Made by a program: the position numbers and the translations under genes. From NCBI GenBank assembly GCA_030323885.1, contig CM059187.1, positions 139,162,415 through 139,226,414 on the forward strand: 64,000 nucleotides of DNA, written 5' to 3'. This DNA is from Branchipolynoe longqiensis. Taxonomy: Eukaryota; Annelida; Polychaeta; Phyllodocida; Polynoidae. Under the pieces are notes generated by a model. It saw only the letters and a program-made list of their open reading frames with translations. It was not told where the DNA came from and did no database searches. Of this stretch, positions 21,672-34,600 are shown in pieces (position 1 is the first letter of the stretch; the number at the start of each line of letters is the position of its first letter).

Positions 21672-22042
21672 TAGCTTACAACTTGCCACAGCTCCAGGAG
21701 TGATTTTGTATAGTGAGACTTGAAACTTTTACTGTGGGTAAGCGGCATTGCGATTGGTTAAAAGGTGGTGTCTTTGAAAGGATTCCTATGATTGGCTTAC
21801 GTGTTTTTTTGTTTGGGAAATTTAAAAGGACATAAGAGGTAAATACATCACGTTTTGTGTTGCATATCTTACGAGTTTAAGAACATTATCAGAATGCTCA
21901 CACCCACCACATTGGTGTATTTTAGTAAAGCGAGGACCACTGAAGCTTAAAATTACCTAGGCTGTATTAAGTACGTTGTATTAAATTTGCTAACACACTT
22001 ACTGGACTTAGTAGACTTACACAGTGTCAGTGACAGGTTTGA

Positions 22043-22602
22043 GCCGTGTTTACACGGGCGAGTTAATTCGCGTCATATAAATCGCCTTGCCTAGTTCGCC
22101 TCACATTCGCCGTGTAAACACGCCGCTGAAGCGTATTAGGGCTGATTCGATTCATATGATGCGCTTTTTGTAGATCGCCTCGCGAGGTGGTTTATATGAA
22201 GCGATTCCGCTGGTTCCCGGGCGGGGATAGTGTAAAGTAGTAGTGCTTGCCGGCTACACGGGGAGCAGTAACTAATCGCCCCGTGCCCAGCAGTGTGAGG
22301 GACCGATTAGGCCGAAATCTATTGAATGCGATCATATTTAACAGAATTACATACTCAAATAATGAAATTTAGTTAAATTAACCCTAAATTACAAGCGATA
22401 TTAACGTAGCAGCTCCATCGGCGTCGAATCGACGAGTGTAAAGTAAACAAATAGCAGTGCTCGCCGGCTACAGGCAGAACTAAGGCTGCTGGTTCCCGGC
22501 GCCGAAACACTTTCAAACTCGCTTCGTGTAAACGCGCCGCTACTTCGCTTCATATGTATCGCTTTGTCTAATTCGCTTCACAATTGCCCATGTAAACAAG
22601 GC
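22043..22602. mobile_element. GTTTACACG-type MITE, ~560 bp
   Basis: Ends gccgtgtttacacgggcgag and attgcccatgtaaacaaggc are inverted repeats. The interior has further copies of cgtgtaaacacgccgct and tcgcttcatatg. No ORF. Confidence 0.72.
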
Positions 22603-22659
22603 TTTAGACTTAAGTTTAGTCACTGACTACTGACACTAGACTAGACTAGGCCAGTAGTA

Positions 22660-23026
22660 GATAACAGATTCACCTGGTACTTGTAGTACACAGGTGAACG
22701 AAAACGTAGTCTAAATACTGGTGAAAATAGCTTTAGTATGGAAAAGAAAGTAGAATGCCTGTCTCCAGTACCAAATGGTTACTTATAAGTTATATTGGCA
22801 CAGAGAACGCCGTCGATTTCACCTTTAAATTCTATTAAACTACATGTTTTATTATATTTTTCAACTCAAAGGTAGCAGGGAAATATGAAGACATATATAT
22901 AAAGAATAATTGTTGCTTCTTAGATTGTGAAATTAGGCTCTCATTTCATTTCCTCGCTTTTTCGACAGATTTTATATAGGGTTTGTATTCACCCGTGTAC
23001 TGCAAGTGCGGGGTGAATCATTTATC
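22660..23026 (-). mobile_element. TA-target MITE (GATAAAG..TTCACCC), full copy, inverted
   Basis: 367 bp flanked by TA. Same interior as 19765-20165 read from the other strand, including gtgaaattaggctctcattt. Confidence 0.85.
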
Positions 23027-23508
23027 TAGGTCAGTAGGTGAGTAATGCTTAGGTCATAAATGCTGCGGGCGCCGTACGGTGCTGTGGTCTGCGGTGTGTC
23101 TTGCAGTTTATGCAAATGCTGCGGTCTGCAGTTTATCGCTTCACAAATCGTACACGTATTTAATATACAAAAAAAGTCATAACTTTCTTAATATTGATTA
23201 CACAAACATGAATTTTGTACCATATTGATATTCATTTAAAATATTTTACATCCTTTTTATTGATGTCAACAAAGGTGATCATACAGTGTTGTGCAGTCTG
23301 GACTGCCAGGATTGCGGCCTGCGATTTTTCGAAGTTAAGATAGCTCCAACTTAAAAAAAACCGCAACCCTTGCAGTGAGCAAAAAACTGCACGCTTACCA
23401 TAACCCACCGTATGGTCTGGCCAATGAGATGACTTACGGTCGCTGCAAGCACGCCATAAGCACGCCGTAACGTATTTGTGACCAAGGCATTCCTCAGTCT
23501 CAGGCTAA

Positions 23509-23884
23509 AGGCTCTGTCACACATCACCGGATTGGGGAAGTGGAAAGAAACCGAACAAAGTCCATTGATATCCGGCAAAGTCTGGTTTGTGTTCATTGCA
23601 TATCCGTTGATATCCAGCTCAATCCGTTACAAGTTTTGAGGATGCACAAAACTTGGAACGGATGCCGCCAGATTGACGTCTACGGTTCTTGTCCGGTTTG
23701 AGTTTGTTTAATCCGCTTATCGTCCGTTGGCTATCCGTTCATGTATGTTTCATATCCGTTTAATGTTTGTTCGTCCGGTGGCCTTTGACCCGATATTGCA
23801 ACATTTTGATACTTATCACGCCTGAACACCACTGGACTAGAAAATTCTGTCCGTTGCTCAATCCAGCATAGTGTGACAGGCACT
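23509..23884. mobile_element. TGTCACAC-type MITE with TAA target duplication
   Basis: AGGCTCTGTCACACATCACC pairs with the inverted right end (AGTGCCTGTCACACTATGC). TAA lies on both sides (23506-23508 and 23885-23887). The interior repeats tatccgttgatatccgg motifs. The 3-bp TAA target is typical of Harbinger-like elements. Confidence 0.78.
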
Positions 23885-24129
23885 TAACACTTATAGACCC
23901 CTGGCTCCAGTGTCAAATGAAATGGCACAGAGTCAGAGTTATAACTGTAGTGTAAGTAGGGCCTACGGCTAGTGGGTGATTCTTTTATCTAGCTAACACT
24001 TTGTGTTTGACTTAGTCTTATGTTATAGATTCACTCCTACTCCTAGTCCTACTAGATAAAGGATTACAGTAGCCTGTATTACAGTTGCCTGAGTAGATAC
24101 AAGATTCACCCGTACTTACGGTACTCCAG

Positions 24130-24850
24130 CAGTTAGGTACGATACATACAAAATTGAAATAAATCATAATGCCTTACAATTATGATAGTTAGGTAGTTAA
24201 ACTAAACCAGAACTCAGAACAGTTGAAATTATCTCAATATCTTCAATAGAGCCAACATTATGACGATTCTAAAATTGCCAAATGGGACACCAATTTCTAA
24301 TACAATAGACGAATAGTCAATAGGGCTTGTATGACAATGGTGAAGCCTTTAGGGTAGGCTAACAGATCCTATTTTTGTGAATAGAATAGAATGAAAAATG
24401 TTTATATATATTCTTAATGCTTGCACTTAGGATTTGCATGAGAATTTCTACCTAGAAGTATTTTGGGGTGCTCTTTTACATGCTGCAATCAAAATTCATG
24501 AAATACTAACAGTTTGAGAATTATCATATTTGCTCTGGTTGCAGAAAAATCCACACTATAATTTTGGAAGGCTACTTTAATTCACGGATGAAATCAGTTG
24601 ACCAGAGTGACCTATTTTATGTGAAACAAGTTCTGATAAATCAGTTTATGGCCTTAAAATTCAGTTTAGTGGTATTTTACCTTCTTTTTTACTAGATTGA
24701 AAGCTTTTTTGTCAATTCTTTAGTCGCCAAAATCGGCAAAATTTCATTTAAAAAAACACAACAAAATGTATCTCTATCTGAATTAAAATTATTTTCAAAA
24801 CCAGAAGAATCTCAGCGAATATTCCCACAGAGGATGCATAGGGAGTAAGT
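24130..24850. other. Intergenic stretch, nothing recognised
   Basis: AT-rich, no supported ORF, splice-bounded exon or repeat family seen. Confidence 0.5.
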
Positions 24851-25307
24851 TCCCAGATAGCACAGAGCCGTCGGGCCAACGGTAGCAAATTGACATCGGG
24901 CCGATGTTGTTTTGTCCACTCACCCGCCGTCGGGCCAACGGTGGCAAGCACCTATACGAGCATATGCCACCGTTGGCCCGACGGCTTTTGCCACCCATAG
25001 CAGCATACACCACTGTTGGCCCTATGGTGGCCGTGCCGTCGGGCCAACGGTTGCCCTACGGTGGTCGGGCCAACGGTGGCAAACCGCTGTCGAGCCGATG
25101 TTGTTTTGTCCACTGACCCACCATCGGGCCAAGGTGGCAAGCCACCCATACCAGCATATGCCACCGTTGGCCCAACGGCATTTGCCACCCATAGCAGCAT
25201 ACACCAATGGTGGACCAATAGTGGCCCAACATAACGTTAGTCCTGTGTCACAAAGCAGTTACCACAGATGGCACCAGAGGAGTAAGCACAATTTAAACAA
25301 ATCAGTT

Positions 25308-25335
25308 TAATATGAGGTGCATGCACCTCATATTA
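25308..25335. repeat. Perfect 28-bp palindrome without spacer
   Basis: The two 14-nt halves, TAATATGAGGTGCA and TGCACCTCATATTA, are exact reverse complements. Confidence 0.95.
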
Positions 25336-25680
25336 GATATTAAGATGATAAGACACTAATCTTGGCTAAAAAGCTAAGCTAAGAAGTGATGACTGCTAAC
25401 CAAAACCCAGCACTCCTCACGAAAACACTTTTGCGATGAAAATGGTGTTTCATGAGCACTGGCAGGCATTTGTACCTTCAAACTCTCTACTGACCTGTTC
25501 TGAAAGCAACCATATTACACCTCACCTATGGTTGTTAGTCAGGCACATTTTAACATCCTTCTCAACCATATCTTTTTACCACTTGATGGATGGGGGAGGC
25601 TCTGTACTTGCCTATCTATTGGCATGTCTCATGCGTCAACATACATTACCACTACGTACGTCAGATGATGCTACGCTTAA

Positions 25681-25868
25681 GCCCCAGTCACACATTACTG
25701 GACTGACTACCGGACAAAGAATTGTCTAGTCCGGTGGACACCGCCAGACTGAGGTGTACGGTTGGTGTCCGTTTTGTCCGGTACATTCCGGTACCCATCC
25801 GTTACCTCTCCGGTTTGCTTCCTGCAGAGTCCATTGATGGTGTTGGGGGAATTCGGTCCGGGGGCCTA
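25681..25868 (+). mobile_element. TGTCACAC-type MITE, left end only
   Basis: After TAA, gccccagtcacacattactg begins a copy related to 23509-23884 (tccggtggacaccgccagac inside). The right end is lost where the next element begins. Confidence 0.6.
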
Positions 25869-25869
25869 A

Positions 25870-26722
25870 TGGCCCTGTCACACTACCAGGCGCCAGTGTA
25901 GGGACAACGTAAAAATAAATTTTACGCGTCGAAATTCTCGGCGTAATATGTAAATACGGGACCAAGTTGGATGTCAGTGTCACGTAGTTGACGTGAGCGT
26001 AACGTCGGTATAGCATAGTTATAACGTGGTTCAACGAGTGAGGACAAAGGAATAATTAATTGTGTCAACGTGAGGCTAGCGAAACTCTAGTGTCCGCAAC
26101 GTGAGCCTAGTGTGACATTAGCGGCAGCTTAGCGTGATCACACCCGCCCTAATGTTGCCATGTCTGATTCGACCGTTTTTCCCGACGTCGACCCACCGAG
26201 AGACTAGCTTCAGGCTGACATGAGTTCAGCGTATACTCGAAGGCAACACATCCGACAACGTTCGAATGACATCACAGACGTTACACGCACTCTAGACATT
26301 CGTCACCTACGTCAGGACACATTTGCAAAATGTTCGAGCTATGTTAGGCACACGTCACAGACACGTTTGACCTACGTTGCAATACGTTAACCCCACGTTG
26401 TCTTAGCGCAGGCCGCATGTTCCTCCCGCCTCTGCGTCATGCTGACGTAAGCAATGTTGATCTAACATAGCCGATGCAGCTCTATCGCGCGACTAACGTC
26501 GGCGTAATGTGACTGTAACGTCATTCCAATGCAACTGCATCACGTCGAGCTACATCGAAAGTTTTGGGCATGTCCAAAACCTTGACGCGCGCTGATGTAT
26601 CTCGACGTAACTCGACGTCGGCCTAATATAAGCCTGACGTAACCCGTCGTACCTCAACATGATGACCAAAATTCACCTACGTCAGCTCACATTAGCTCAT
26701 TACGTCGTAGTGTGACAGGCCT
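25870..26722. mobile_element. TGTCACAC-type MITE, ~850 bp, complete
   Basis: Left ggccctgtcacactac and right gtagtgtgacaggcc are inverted repeats. The interior is rich in GTCGAC/TACGTC-type words and has no ORF. Target repeats are not clean (TAA left, TAT right). Nested inside the 2.27-kb element. Confidence 0.82.
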
Positions 26723-27080
26723 ATAAAGAGCGGCGGACCACCTCCGACGGTGAAAAATGTGTGCAAAAATAATGTCAAAAAGTGGCGGACCACCACCATC
26801 GGCCCGACGGTGGCAAATATTTCAAAAGAATGGCAAAGAGCGGCGGACCACCACCGACGGCCCGATGGTAGAAAATGTGTGGCCAAAAAAATGGCAAAAG
26901 CGGTGGACCACTGACGGTGGCCCGATGGTGGAAAATATGTAAAAAGGATGGCAAAAAGTGGCGGACCACCACCGACGGTGGTCTAATGGTGGAAAATGTG
27001 TGCAAAAAAATGCTGAAAGAGCGGCAGACCACCACCGATGTTGGCCCGGCAGTGGAAAATATGTGGCGACGGTGCGACCA
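26722..27080 (+). repeat. ~58-bp tandem repeat, six units
   Basis: The landmark gcggaccacc or a variant occurs near 26731, 26784, 26843, 26904, 26961 and 27022. Units alternate CGACGG/CGATGG blocks with aaaatgtgtgcaaaaa. Short ORFs here are repeat artefacts. Confidence 0.85.
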
Positions 27081-27119
27081 ATAGCCAACGTCGGCCCGAC
27101 GGCTCTGTGCTATCTGGGT

Positions 27120-27790
27120 TAGTTTTGTGGTTTGTGCAGAGACAACTAATTTAGGGAGGGAGTTCCCATCTATCCACAATCCTGTGGCTGAAGCTGTGGC
27201 CTGTGTTTCCTCAAGTCCAGATGGCAACTTTTTGGGGCAATATTTCTTTGACTTTGCTGTGATCACCTGTTATGTTTGATGTTGGAAAGCTAAAGAAGAT
27301 GGAGGAGTCCATATTATAATTTTGTAGACTTGGATCATGTCTCCTCGTATTCTTCGGTAGTTGAGAGATGTGAGATTTAGTTACCTTAGTCTTTGTTCTT
27401 ATGGAAGATCCTTGAGATAGGTATCAATTTGGAGGCTCTCCATTGCACCTTTTCTGCCTTCACAACATCCATCTTTCTATATGGTGACCATATGTTTCCA
27501 TATTCAAGATGGGGTCTGACAATGGACGTATAGAACCTTGGGATAGATCCTGAGACTACCTTGATACCGAATATACAGAATTCGGTAGGCTGATTGCCTG
27601 TTGTTATTCCGGTCCTACAATAAACAACTTTTACTATGGACGCTTATGGTAATCTGTATCGTTCTTGTATCCAAAACTTGTCGAGTCAGGAATTGAAGCA
27701 ATTCATGGTTTGCGTGGAGACAACAGATTCAGGGAGGGCATTCCATCTATGCACAATCCTGCGGCTGAAGCTGTGTTTCCTCAAGTATAG
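27120..27790 (-). mobile_element. CR1-like LINE fragments, - strand
   Basis: Read on the - strand, 27690-27785 gives FSRRIVHRWNALPESVVSTQ, the end of a CR1-type ORF2. 27300-27560 gives RPHLEYGNIWSPYRKMDVVK with stops. 27131-27235 repeats the C-terminal block (ATASATGLWIDGNSLPK frame-shifted). Decayed, no intact ORF. Confidence 0.75.
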
Positions 27791-28147
27791 AGGGCATCTT
27801 TTTTTTTACAACTACTGAATTCGGACCATAAAGTGGCAATGGATGGTTTATCGTCTATCTATCTTTTCTGGTTTACAACCTACCTGCTACCCGAATTGCT
27901 ATTCCAGTTTTATTCTCAATAACGTCTATAGATAACAAAGCAATAAGGTTAAAATCAGCTATATATAATTATATTCAGTGGTTAAATAACCTAATGTAAT
28001 TAGAATTACATATCTGGGATTATTCCCGTGATTAAAAGACATCCGTATGATCTGAAGAAAATTAAGTTTAATTCTAAGCATATGTTTAATCTTAAACCTG
28101 CAATAAATCTTTAATTTGATTTCTTTCCAGAATATTTAGGTATCAGA

Positions 28148-28672
28148 ATGGACCGCGACAGTAGTGCACTTGTCTGCAGCCTGTCTTTGCAGCAACTTGA
28201 TGCTAACGGCATGGAACTTAAGAAAACCATATTTAAAAATGCTGTCCTTATTCTAGGAAGAAATGAGTTTAGAGATATCATCCTGAAAATTGAGGCCAAT
28301 AAAAAAACAGTTAAGTTCATCATCCGTGAGAATGTTATCCATAAGAAATTTGTCCGTGAAGGCAAAGCGACCATTGTGCTGTCAAACCAGAAAATCCAGC
28401 TCATGCTTTCAAACTGCCCGCCAGACAAACTGATCATGTTTCTCAAAACATTGACCACTAAGTTTGAATGCCTGAAGGTATCTGGATTCATTGCTGAACG
28501 GAAGAAGCTGTTGTCAGAGTTGCCGAAAAGTTTCCAGGAAATTAGCCCGCTGAACATGAAAGATCTGCAAGCTGTGCATGGAGCTCGGACTAAGGCTGTG
28601 GAACATCAGGCCAGCAAAGGTGGCAAGAGAAAGAGGATCGGAGAGGATGACAAAGAAAACATTCACCCCAAA
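28148..28672 (+). CDS. PIF1: PIF1 exon 1: N-terminal domain
   Basis: 175 codons, phase 0 out, donor gtaaga. Starts [20 protein letters not shown] and ends with a basic patch [13 protein letters not shown]. Confidence 0.93.
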
Positions 28673-31600
28673 GTAAGAACTGCCACGATATTGGGTCGTA
28701 CTGCCGTATTATAATCATTCGTCTGAACTGTGCACAGGTTTATACCATTTTAGTTATTTCTATTTGTCCGTATTTTCTATGGAACTTAAAGCTGCATAGC
28801 CCCATTAAAACAACAAACTTTCAAAACCAAAACTATTATCTAGATTTAATTGCAAGTATCCAACTTAGATACTGGTGCACTTATTAAATATATTTCGCCA
28901 CACAGAAGGAAATACTGAGGCAATTTTAATCAAATCTGTTACTGCAGAAACCTATGGTGTACATGTTTGTACTTCAAATATCTCAAAAGTTAGCCATTTA
29001 AAATAAAAGTTACTTCAATGTAAAGTAAGGTAGATTATAATCACCAACCTAATATATTTATCTCAGAAAATGACAGAAACTTAAAAGCATCGGACTATGC
29101 AACTTTAAGTTGGGGAACATCATCAACATCATGCTGTCGGTCGCGATGCGACAAAGACTGCTTTCATTACTTGACTGCCTCTCTCCATTTCATGAAAGCT
29201 GCCTGCAAAAGTGTTGGAAGTGCTGCTGGCTTTTCCAAGTTACCAGCGGCACTCTCTCGGGGAGCAAATAGAGGTTTCACACAGGCAAGAACATGTCAAG
29301 ACAGGCGCAAACTATTTGTCTCTGCAGTGGCTGGTTGGGAGATGTTGGGAGTTCCATACATCAACCGCCCTTAATGCTGCCACAGTGACATGGTTTTCTG
29401 TTTAGGGTTTGCTCCCTTAGCCTTCAGTTCTGTCAAGAACCTGTACCACAAGGCAGTGGTTTACAACTCTGCAGGGCAGGGGCGTTAAACTCCCTGAGGT
29501 ATTGCAATACCTGCATACCTGGGGAACAAAACACCCCAAAAATCCATCTCGTATTGGAGTTGCAACCATCTATAATTTGTACTTTATAATATGCCAGTCT
29601 TACCGTATTAATTCAATCCTACGGGTACATCAGCTTGGGGATTGTCCAGCTTGGGGACACATGCCATGATGTATAGTATACACTATGTATGACTCATTCA
29701 ACATACACTCAGCTGCTACATGTGTGTTTTCAGGGTGTGAAAGTGGCTCGTAATGGCAGCGTCACCCTGTCCCAGGTGGCAGGGCCAGTCCCGGGCGGGC
29801 GGCCCCGGCTGGCGGTCCCCGTGGTGTTGAGCACCGAGCAGAAGGCCGTATTGCAGGCTGTGACCAGCGGGTACAGCATGTTCTTCACTGGCAGTGCCGG
29901 CACTGGAAAGTCTTTCCTCCTCAGGCGCATTATTGGTAAGTGGAGGTGATTTGGGTATTTAGTTCTTAATCTAAGGCCAAATAATAAAAACTAATTGATG
30001 ATCGTCCCTTTGAAATAAAAATGAGGGTCAGACGGGCGGTTTTTATTTTTATTTTTTATTTTTGACGTAGACGTAATACATAACCAGACGTGATGGCTGA
30101 ATGAGTTGAGCGTCCGTCTCTCGTTTCGGTAGGTCGTGGAGGTTGAATTCAGGTTGTGGGATTCAAACTCCTGGGTTCGGACCCTGGACGAGTCAAAAAG
30201 TGATACGAAAGTTGAATTGCTGCTAGCCCGACGAATTTTTAACAGTTTTTTTTTTTGTTAAATCCCAAAAATCACGGGCGGGCGATTTTTCAGGCATGGA
30301 TGGGGACGATCACCTTTTTTTTTTATTTGCCGAAGCATACATGGTCTGTTCTATTAGTAATCACTCGTGTAAGATTTTAGTCACTTATTATTTACCCATT
30401 GGCAACACCTTCATACATAGACAGGGTCTCCCTTTCCAACAAAGAATAAACCAAGGGACACATAATTTTACTCATGGCTATACCATACAGGGTAGGACAA
30501 TAAGGACTGCATGGATGCCCAGGGAACCTAGTTTAGTCGGTCGGACAGATGAAGTTCTCATTATTTGTTATGATCTGCAGTCGCAGATTTCAGTTTCAAT
30601 TGGCTGACTTGGGTTTTACCACTCGACCAAGTAGAAAATTCAGACGCTTGCCCCATTGAAAATTTGGATGACCTATTGGATTACCATTTCTCCATATCAG
30701 GCAATAAGTGCGTAATGTATATGGGCCATTCTCTGAAACTGGGCACTAAATGTGACATAGAAACCATATTACATTCTGCACTTTATTAGATTTATTTAAG
30801 CATGCTAGAGAAATTTAAGTAAAACCATTTGTGTTTTCCAAGACTAGTGTTGGGTGTTGACAAAGACCCTATAATACTAAGACTGCTCACTCCCTATCTC
30901 TCCAATGGTAATGTAAATTTTGCAGTGCCACCTTGTGGTGGGTTTGATCAGCCAGCTGCTGGTTGGTGTTTCACATGTAAACACATACAATCATATTATA
31001 CATGAGATAGGTAAGTATGAATACACATCAATATGAAATTGCTTTGAACAAATACCCATCATCATCAGCATCAGCATCATCATCAGCATCGCCATCATCA
31101 CACATCTTTCACATTCATATATGCATTTATACATATAATATAGCACCTGTTTAACCAAGAGAACAGCCAGCGCACCAAGTGGTGGGTTTGATCATTTTGA
31201 GAACACAGTACAGACTGAGTGAGCCGTCTTAGTATTATAGGGTCTTTGGTGTTGTCAAGAGTTTGCTGGCTGTGTACTTTATGAGGTTATTCGTATGATG
31301 CTATTAACTATGCATGCTTACCTTCAGTTAGATAACCAGTCTTATAACCCACCTGACCAGACGGGATGGCCGAATGAGGTAGAGCGTATGTCTCCCTTGT
31401 TGGTAGATCATGGGTTCGAACCCTGGTCGAGTCAAACCAATGACTTAAAAATTGATACTTGTCGCTTCCTAGCCAGGCTCTCGGCATTATTAGGATAGGG
31501 CAAGGACTGGTTGGCTCAGTGTCAGGATAATGTGACTGAGTGGGATATCAGGTCATGGTGCTGGCGGCCTGGCCGAATCGGTAGAGTGCAGGTTTCCCAT

Positions 31601-34600
31601 GCAGAAGGCTGAGAGGTCGATTCATGGTCGAGTCAAGCAAATGTCTTACCAAATTGATACTTGTCGCTACCTAGCCTGTTGCTCGGCATTACTAGGATAG
31701 GGCAAAGACTGGTTAGCTCAGGATAATGTGGCTGAGTGGGAAATCGGGTCATGGTGCCAGCAGTCTGAATTCCCAGAGGGCAGCACTATAAAGCCACCAT
31801 GAGTGTGCGTTGTCACAAGTCGGTACCTGTCCTGATATGAGCTTAGATGTTGCCAGGATGTAAAGCTCCAACAACCAAACCAACCAAACCTATAACTCAC
31901 CGACTGATGTAGATAAAGGATTCATCCGGTACTCGCAGTCGCAGTACACGGGTGAATACCAACCCTATATAAAAACGGTTGAAAAAGCGGGTTAAGGAAA
32001 TGAGAGCCTAATTTCACAATCTAAGAAACAACAGTTATTCTTTACATATGTCTTATTGATAGCCCACTACCTTTGAGTTGAAAAATATAATATAATATTT
32101 AGTTTAATAAGATTTAAAAGTGAAATCGACGGCGTTCTGTGGCCGCCATCTTGTCTTTTTGATTTCTCTCCCATTTCACCAACTCTGTGCCTATATGGGT
32201 AGCCATTTGATACTGGAGCCACAGTTTCTACTTCATGTTCCATACTAAAGCTATTTTCACCCATATTTACACTACGTTGTCCTTCATCCATGTACTACAA
32301 GTACCGGGTGAATCTTTTATCTACAACTGATGGTGCTGCTGCTTTGTTCCAGGTGCTTTGCCTCCACAGAGTACCTTCGCCACAGCCAGTACTGGTGTTG
32401 CAGCTTGTCACATTGGCGGTACAACTCTGCATGCCTTTGCCGGTAAGAAATGACTGACAGTGTTTTTGTCGCACTGCCTTTGAGGTTTTATAAAATATCT
32501 CAAATGTAGATCATTATTAAAGTTGCATGGTCCGATGGTTTTGAGTTTTTGTAATTTTTCTGAGATAAATATATTAAATTGCTTGTTATCATCTACATTC
32601 CTTTAGTTTGAAGTAACTTTGATTTTAAATGGCTATGTTTTGAGATATTTGAAGTGGGAACATGTCAAATTAGTTTTGGCAAGCACACCAAAACTCTCAG
32701 ACCATATGATTCAGTAGTAGTAGGTATCCCAAGTGCCTTGCCAATCCACCAATAATCTGTGTGTGGAGGCTTAAAATTCATCATTTTCAATCTGTTGGTG
32801 TCTTCTAAGTTTTTCACCAATTGAAATAAACCCTAAAGCAAAATAAAGATTCATATTTCTTCTTTCTAATAGTACCATCTACATTAGCATATGCCTTTGA
32901 GTAGCTACAGAAAATCAATGCTTTGTCAAGTCCATTTATGTAGAAAATCACCTTTTGTTTCAACTAACTTATGCATGAAATTTTACACTGCTTCTTCAAA
33001 TCTCTGATGCCCATTCACCAGAGCTAGCATCATCATGCCAATGATATCATTTTGTTGCCAATACTACAGGCCATATAGTCATATTTTGTCCTTGAATAAA
33101 TTCTTTGTCCATCTATTTTAAATTTTAATTTAAAATGTTCAATTAACCACCATTTCGGAACCGAATAATGGATAACTTCGGGTTTTACATGAAAATAAAG
33201 ATCTTTTTTTTCTTAAAAAAAGAAGTTAATCATGATTCTTAGCAATGCACGGTGTGAAGGTGTAAATTTGAGACAAAAAAAATGTTGGCTCTACTTAATA
33301 ATTGAATGCTAAAGTTGTTATGCAATGTGCCAGTTGTTATGCAATGTGCCATAAACACACTGCCCACACACACACAGGGTTTGAAAACATTTTTTTTTTA
33401 AACATTCATATCTATCAAATTGTATTGTATGTAACGTAAACAGAAAGAGCATGTTGAAGGTAGTACAGTGTGAAAATTTCATGCAATTATCTTGTACGGG
33501 TGCTTTTCTGTACCAAATAAGCCTGCTCAAAGTTGGGCATTTCCTTTTACCGGATTTTATCACTTGTCAAATTGAGCTCTGGACCATTTTAAACCTATTT
33601 TTTTAAGCTTTTCCCAAGCATATGTAGTCCTGAAAAAAAATAACAATGACAAGACTCATCAGTAGGTTAGGGATAAATCAGAATAATTTAATATGGGTGC
33701 CAATTTTTTCCACAACCAAGCAAAGCGAAATTTGGAAATTGGTGAAATTGAGGAAATTTTGATTTCGCGCATTTTTGAAGATGAATATCTTGAAATATAA
33801 CCACATCAGACCCCTGGATCTTTGTATTCTCATTGTATAGGCCATGGATTTGAAGGAAAAAATACAGAAAGTCTGATAGGGTGGTTACTTTTAATTCTTG
33901 GGGCCATCAAAAATGCTATCTTTTTAGTGTTGGGTGGGGCCAATTAAGTAACAACCTAAAAAAGTCCATATCTTCTTTAATATTAGAGCGATTTTCACAA
34001 ATGAAGTGTCATTTTATTTCAAATTAAATATACTAACAGGTGAAATCCATTAAATCAAACTCCAAACTATTTTTGAAAATCACTTGGGATACCTAGTAGT
34101 AGCCAGGTTCTGTTAAATTGCATCAGTGCATCGGTATCTAAGTTAGACATGTCGAATAAATTCTAGATAATTGTTTTGGTTAACAAAATTTGATGCTACA
34201 TCAGACTATGTAGCTTTAAGAACTAACTAAATTTCCTTGACTAAAATAATAGTTATTTTTACCAAGGTAATATGCATCATTCACAGGATAGTCTGTGGAT
34301 ATATATTTGATGTATTTTGGTAAAGTATTATCATCCAGCATTATCATTGCCTTAAGCATTATGACATTTATATATTTAATCGTCTTTAATTTGACAACAA
34401 TATAGTTTAATAGCAAGACTTTTGAAACCAAATAACGAAAATATAATTAATTAATATTTTTATGTTTGTATATTTGCTCATTGTAATGCGGCTTATCTTT
34501 TATAACTAAACTAGCTGTACACGGGTTAAAGCTAGGCTCCGCATCAATCCCTGGACCAATATTGTGTTGAATTGTCATATTTATATTTACAGTCTCTGAC

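Larger units (their letters stand above)
24852..27118. mobile_element. 2.27-kb composite element with exact 26-bp terminal inverted repeats
   Basis: 24852-24877 (CCCAGATAGCACAGAGCC..) and 27093-27118 are perfect inverted copies. Inside the ends lie many copies of CCGTCGGGCCAACGGTGGCA in both orientations (left part to about 25235) and a ~58-bp tandem array on the right. The middle is filled with other insertions (25681-25868, 25872-26722). No transposase ORF. Confidence 0.85.

Noticed and set aside
24748..25310. Overlapping ORFs on both strands
   Set aside because: Frames through CCGTCGGGCC repeats, with no conserved domain.
26692..27266. ORFs rich in WWSA/FFCHTF-type repeats
   Set aside because: Produced by the 58-bp tandem repeat.
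28111..28557. - strand ORF of 148 codons
   Set aside because: Antisense shadow of PIF1 exon 1.
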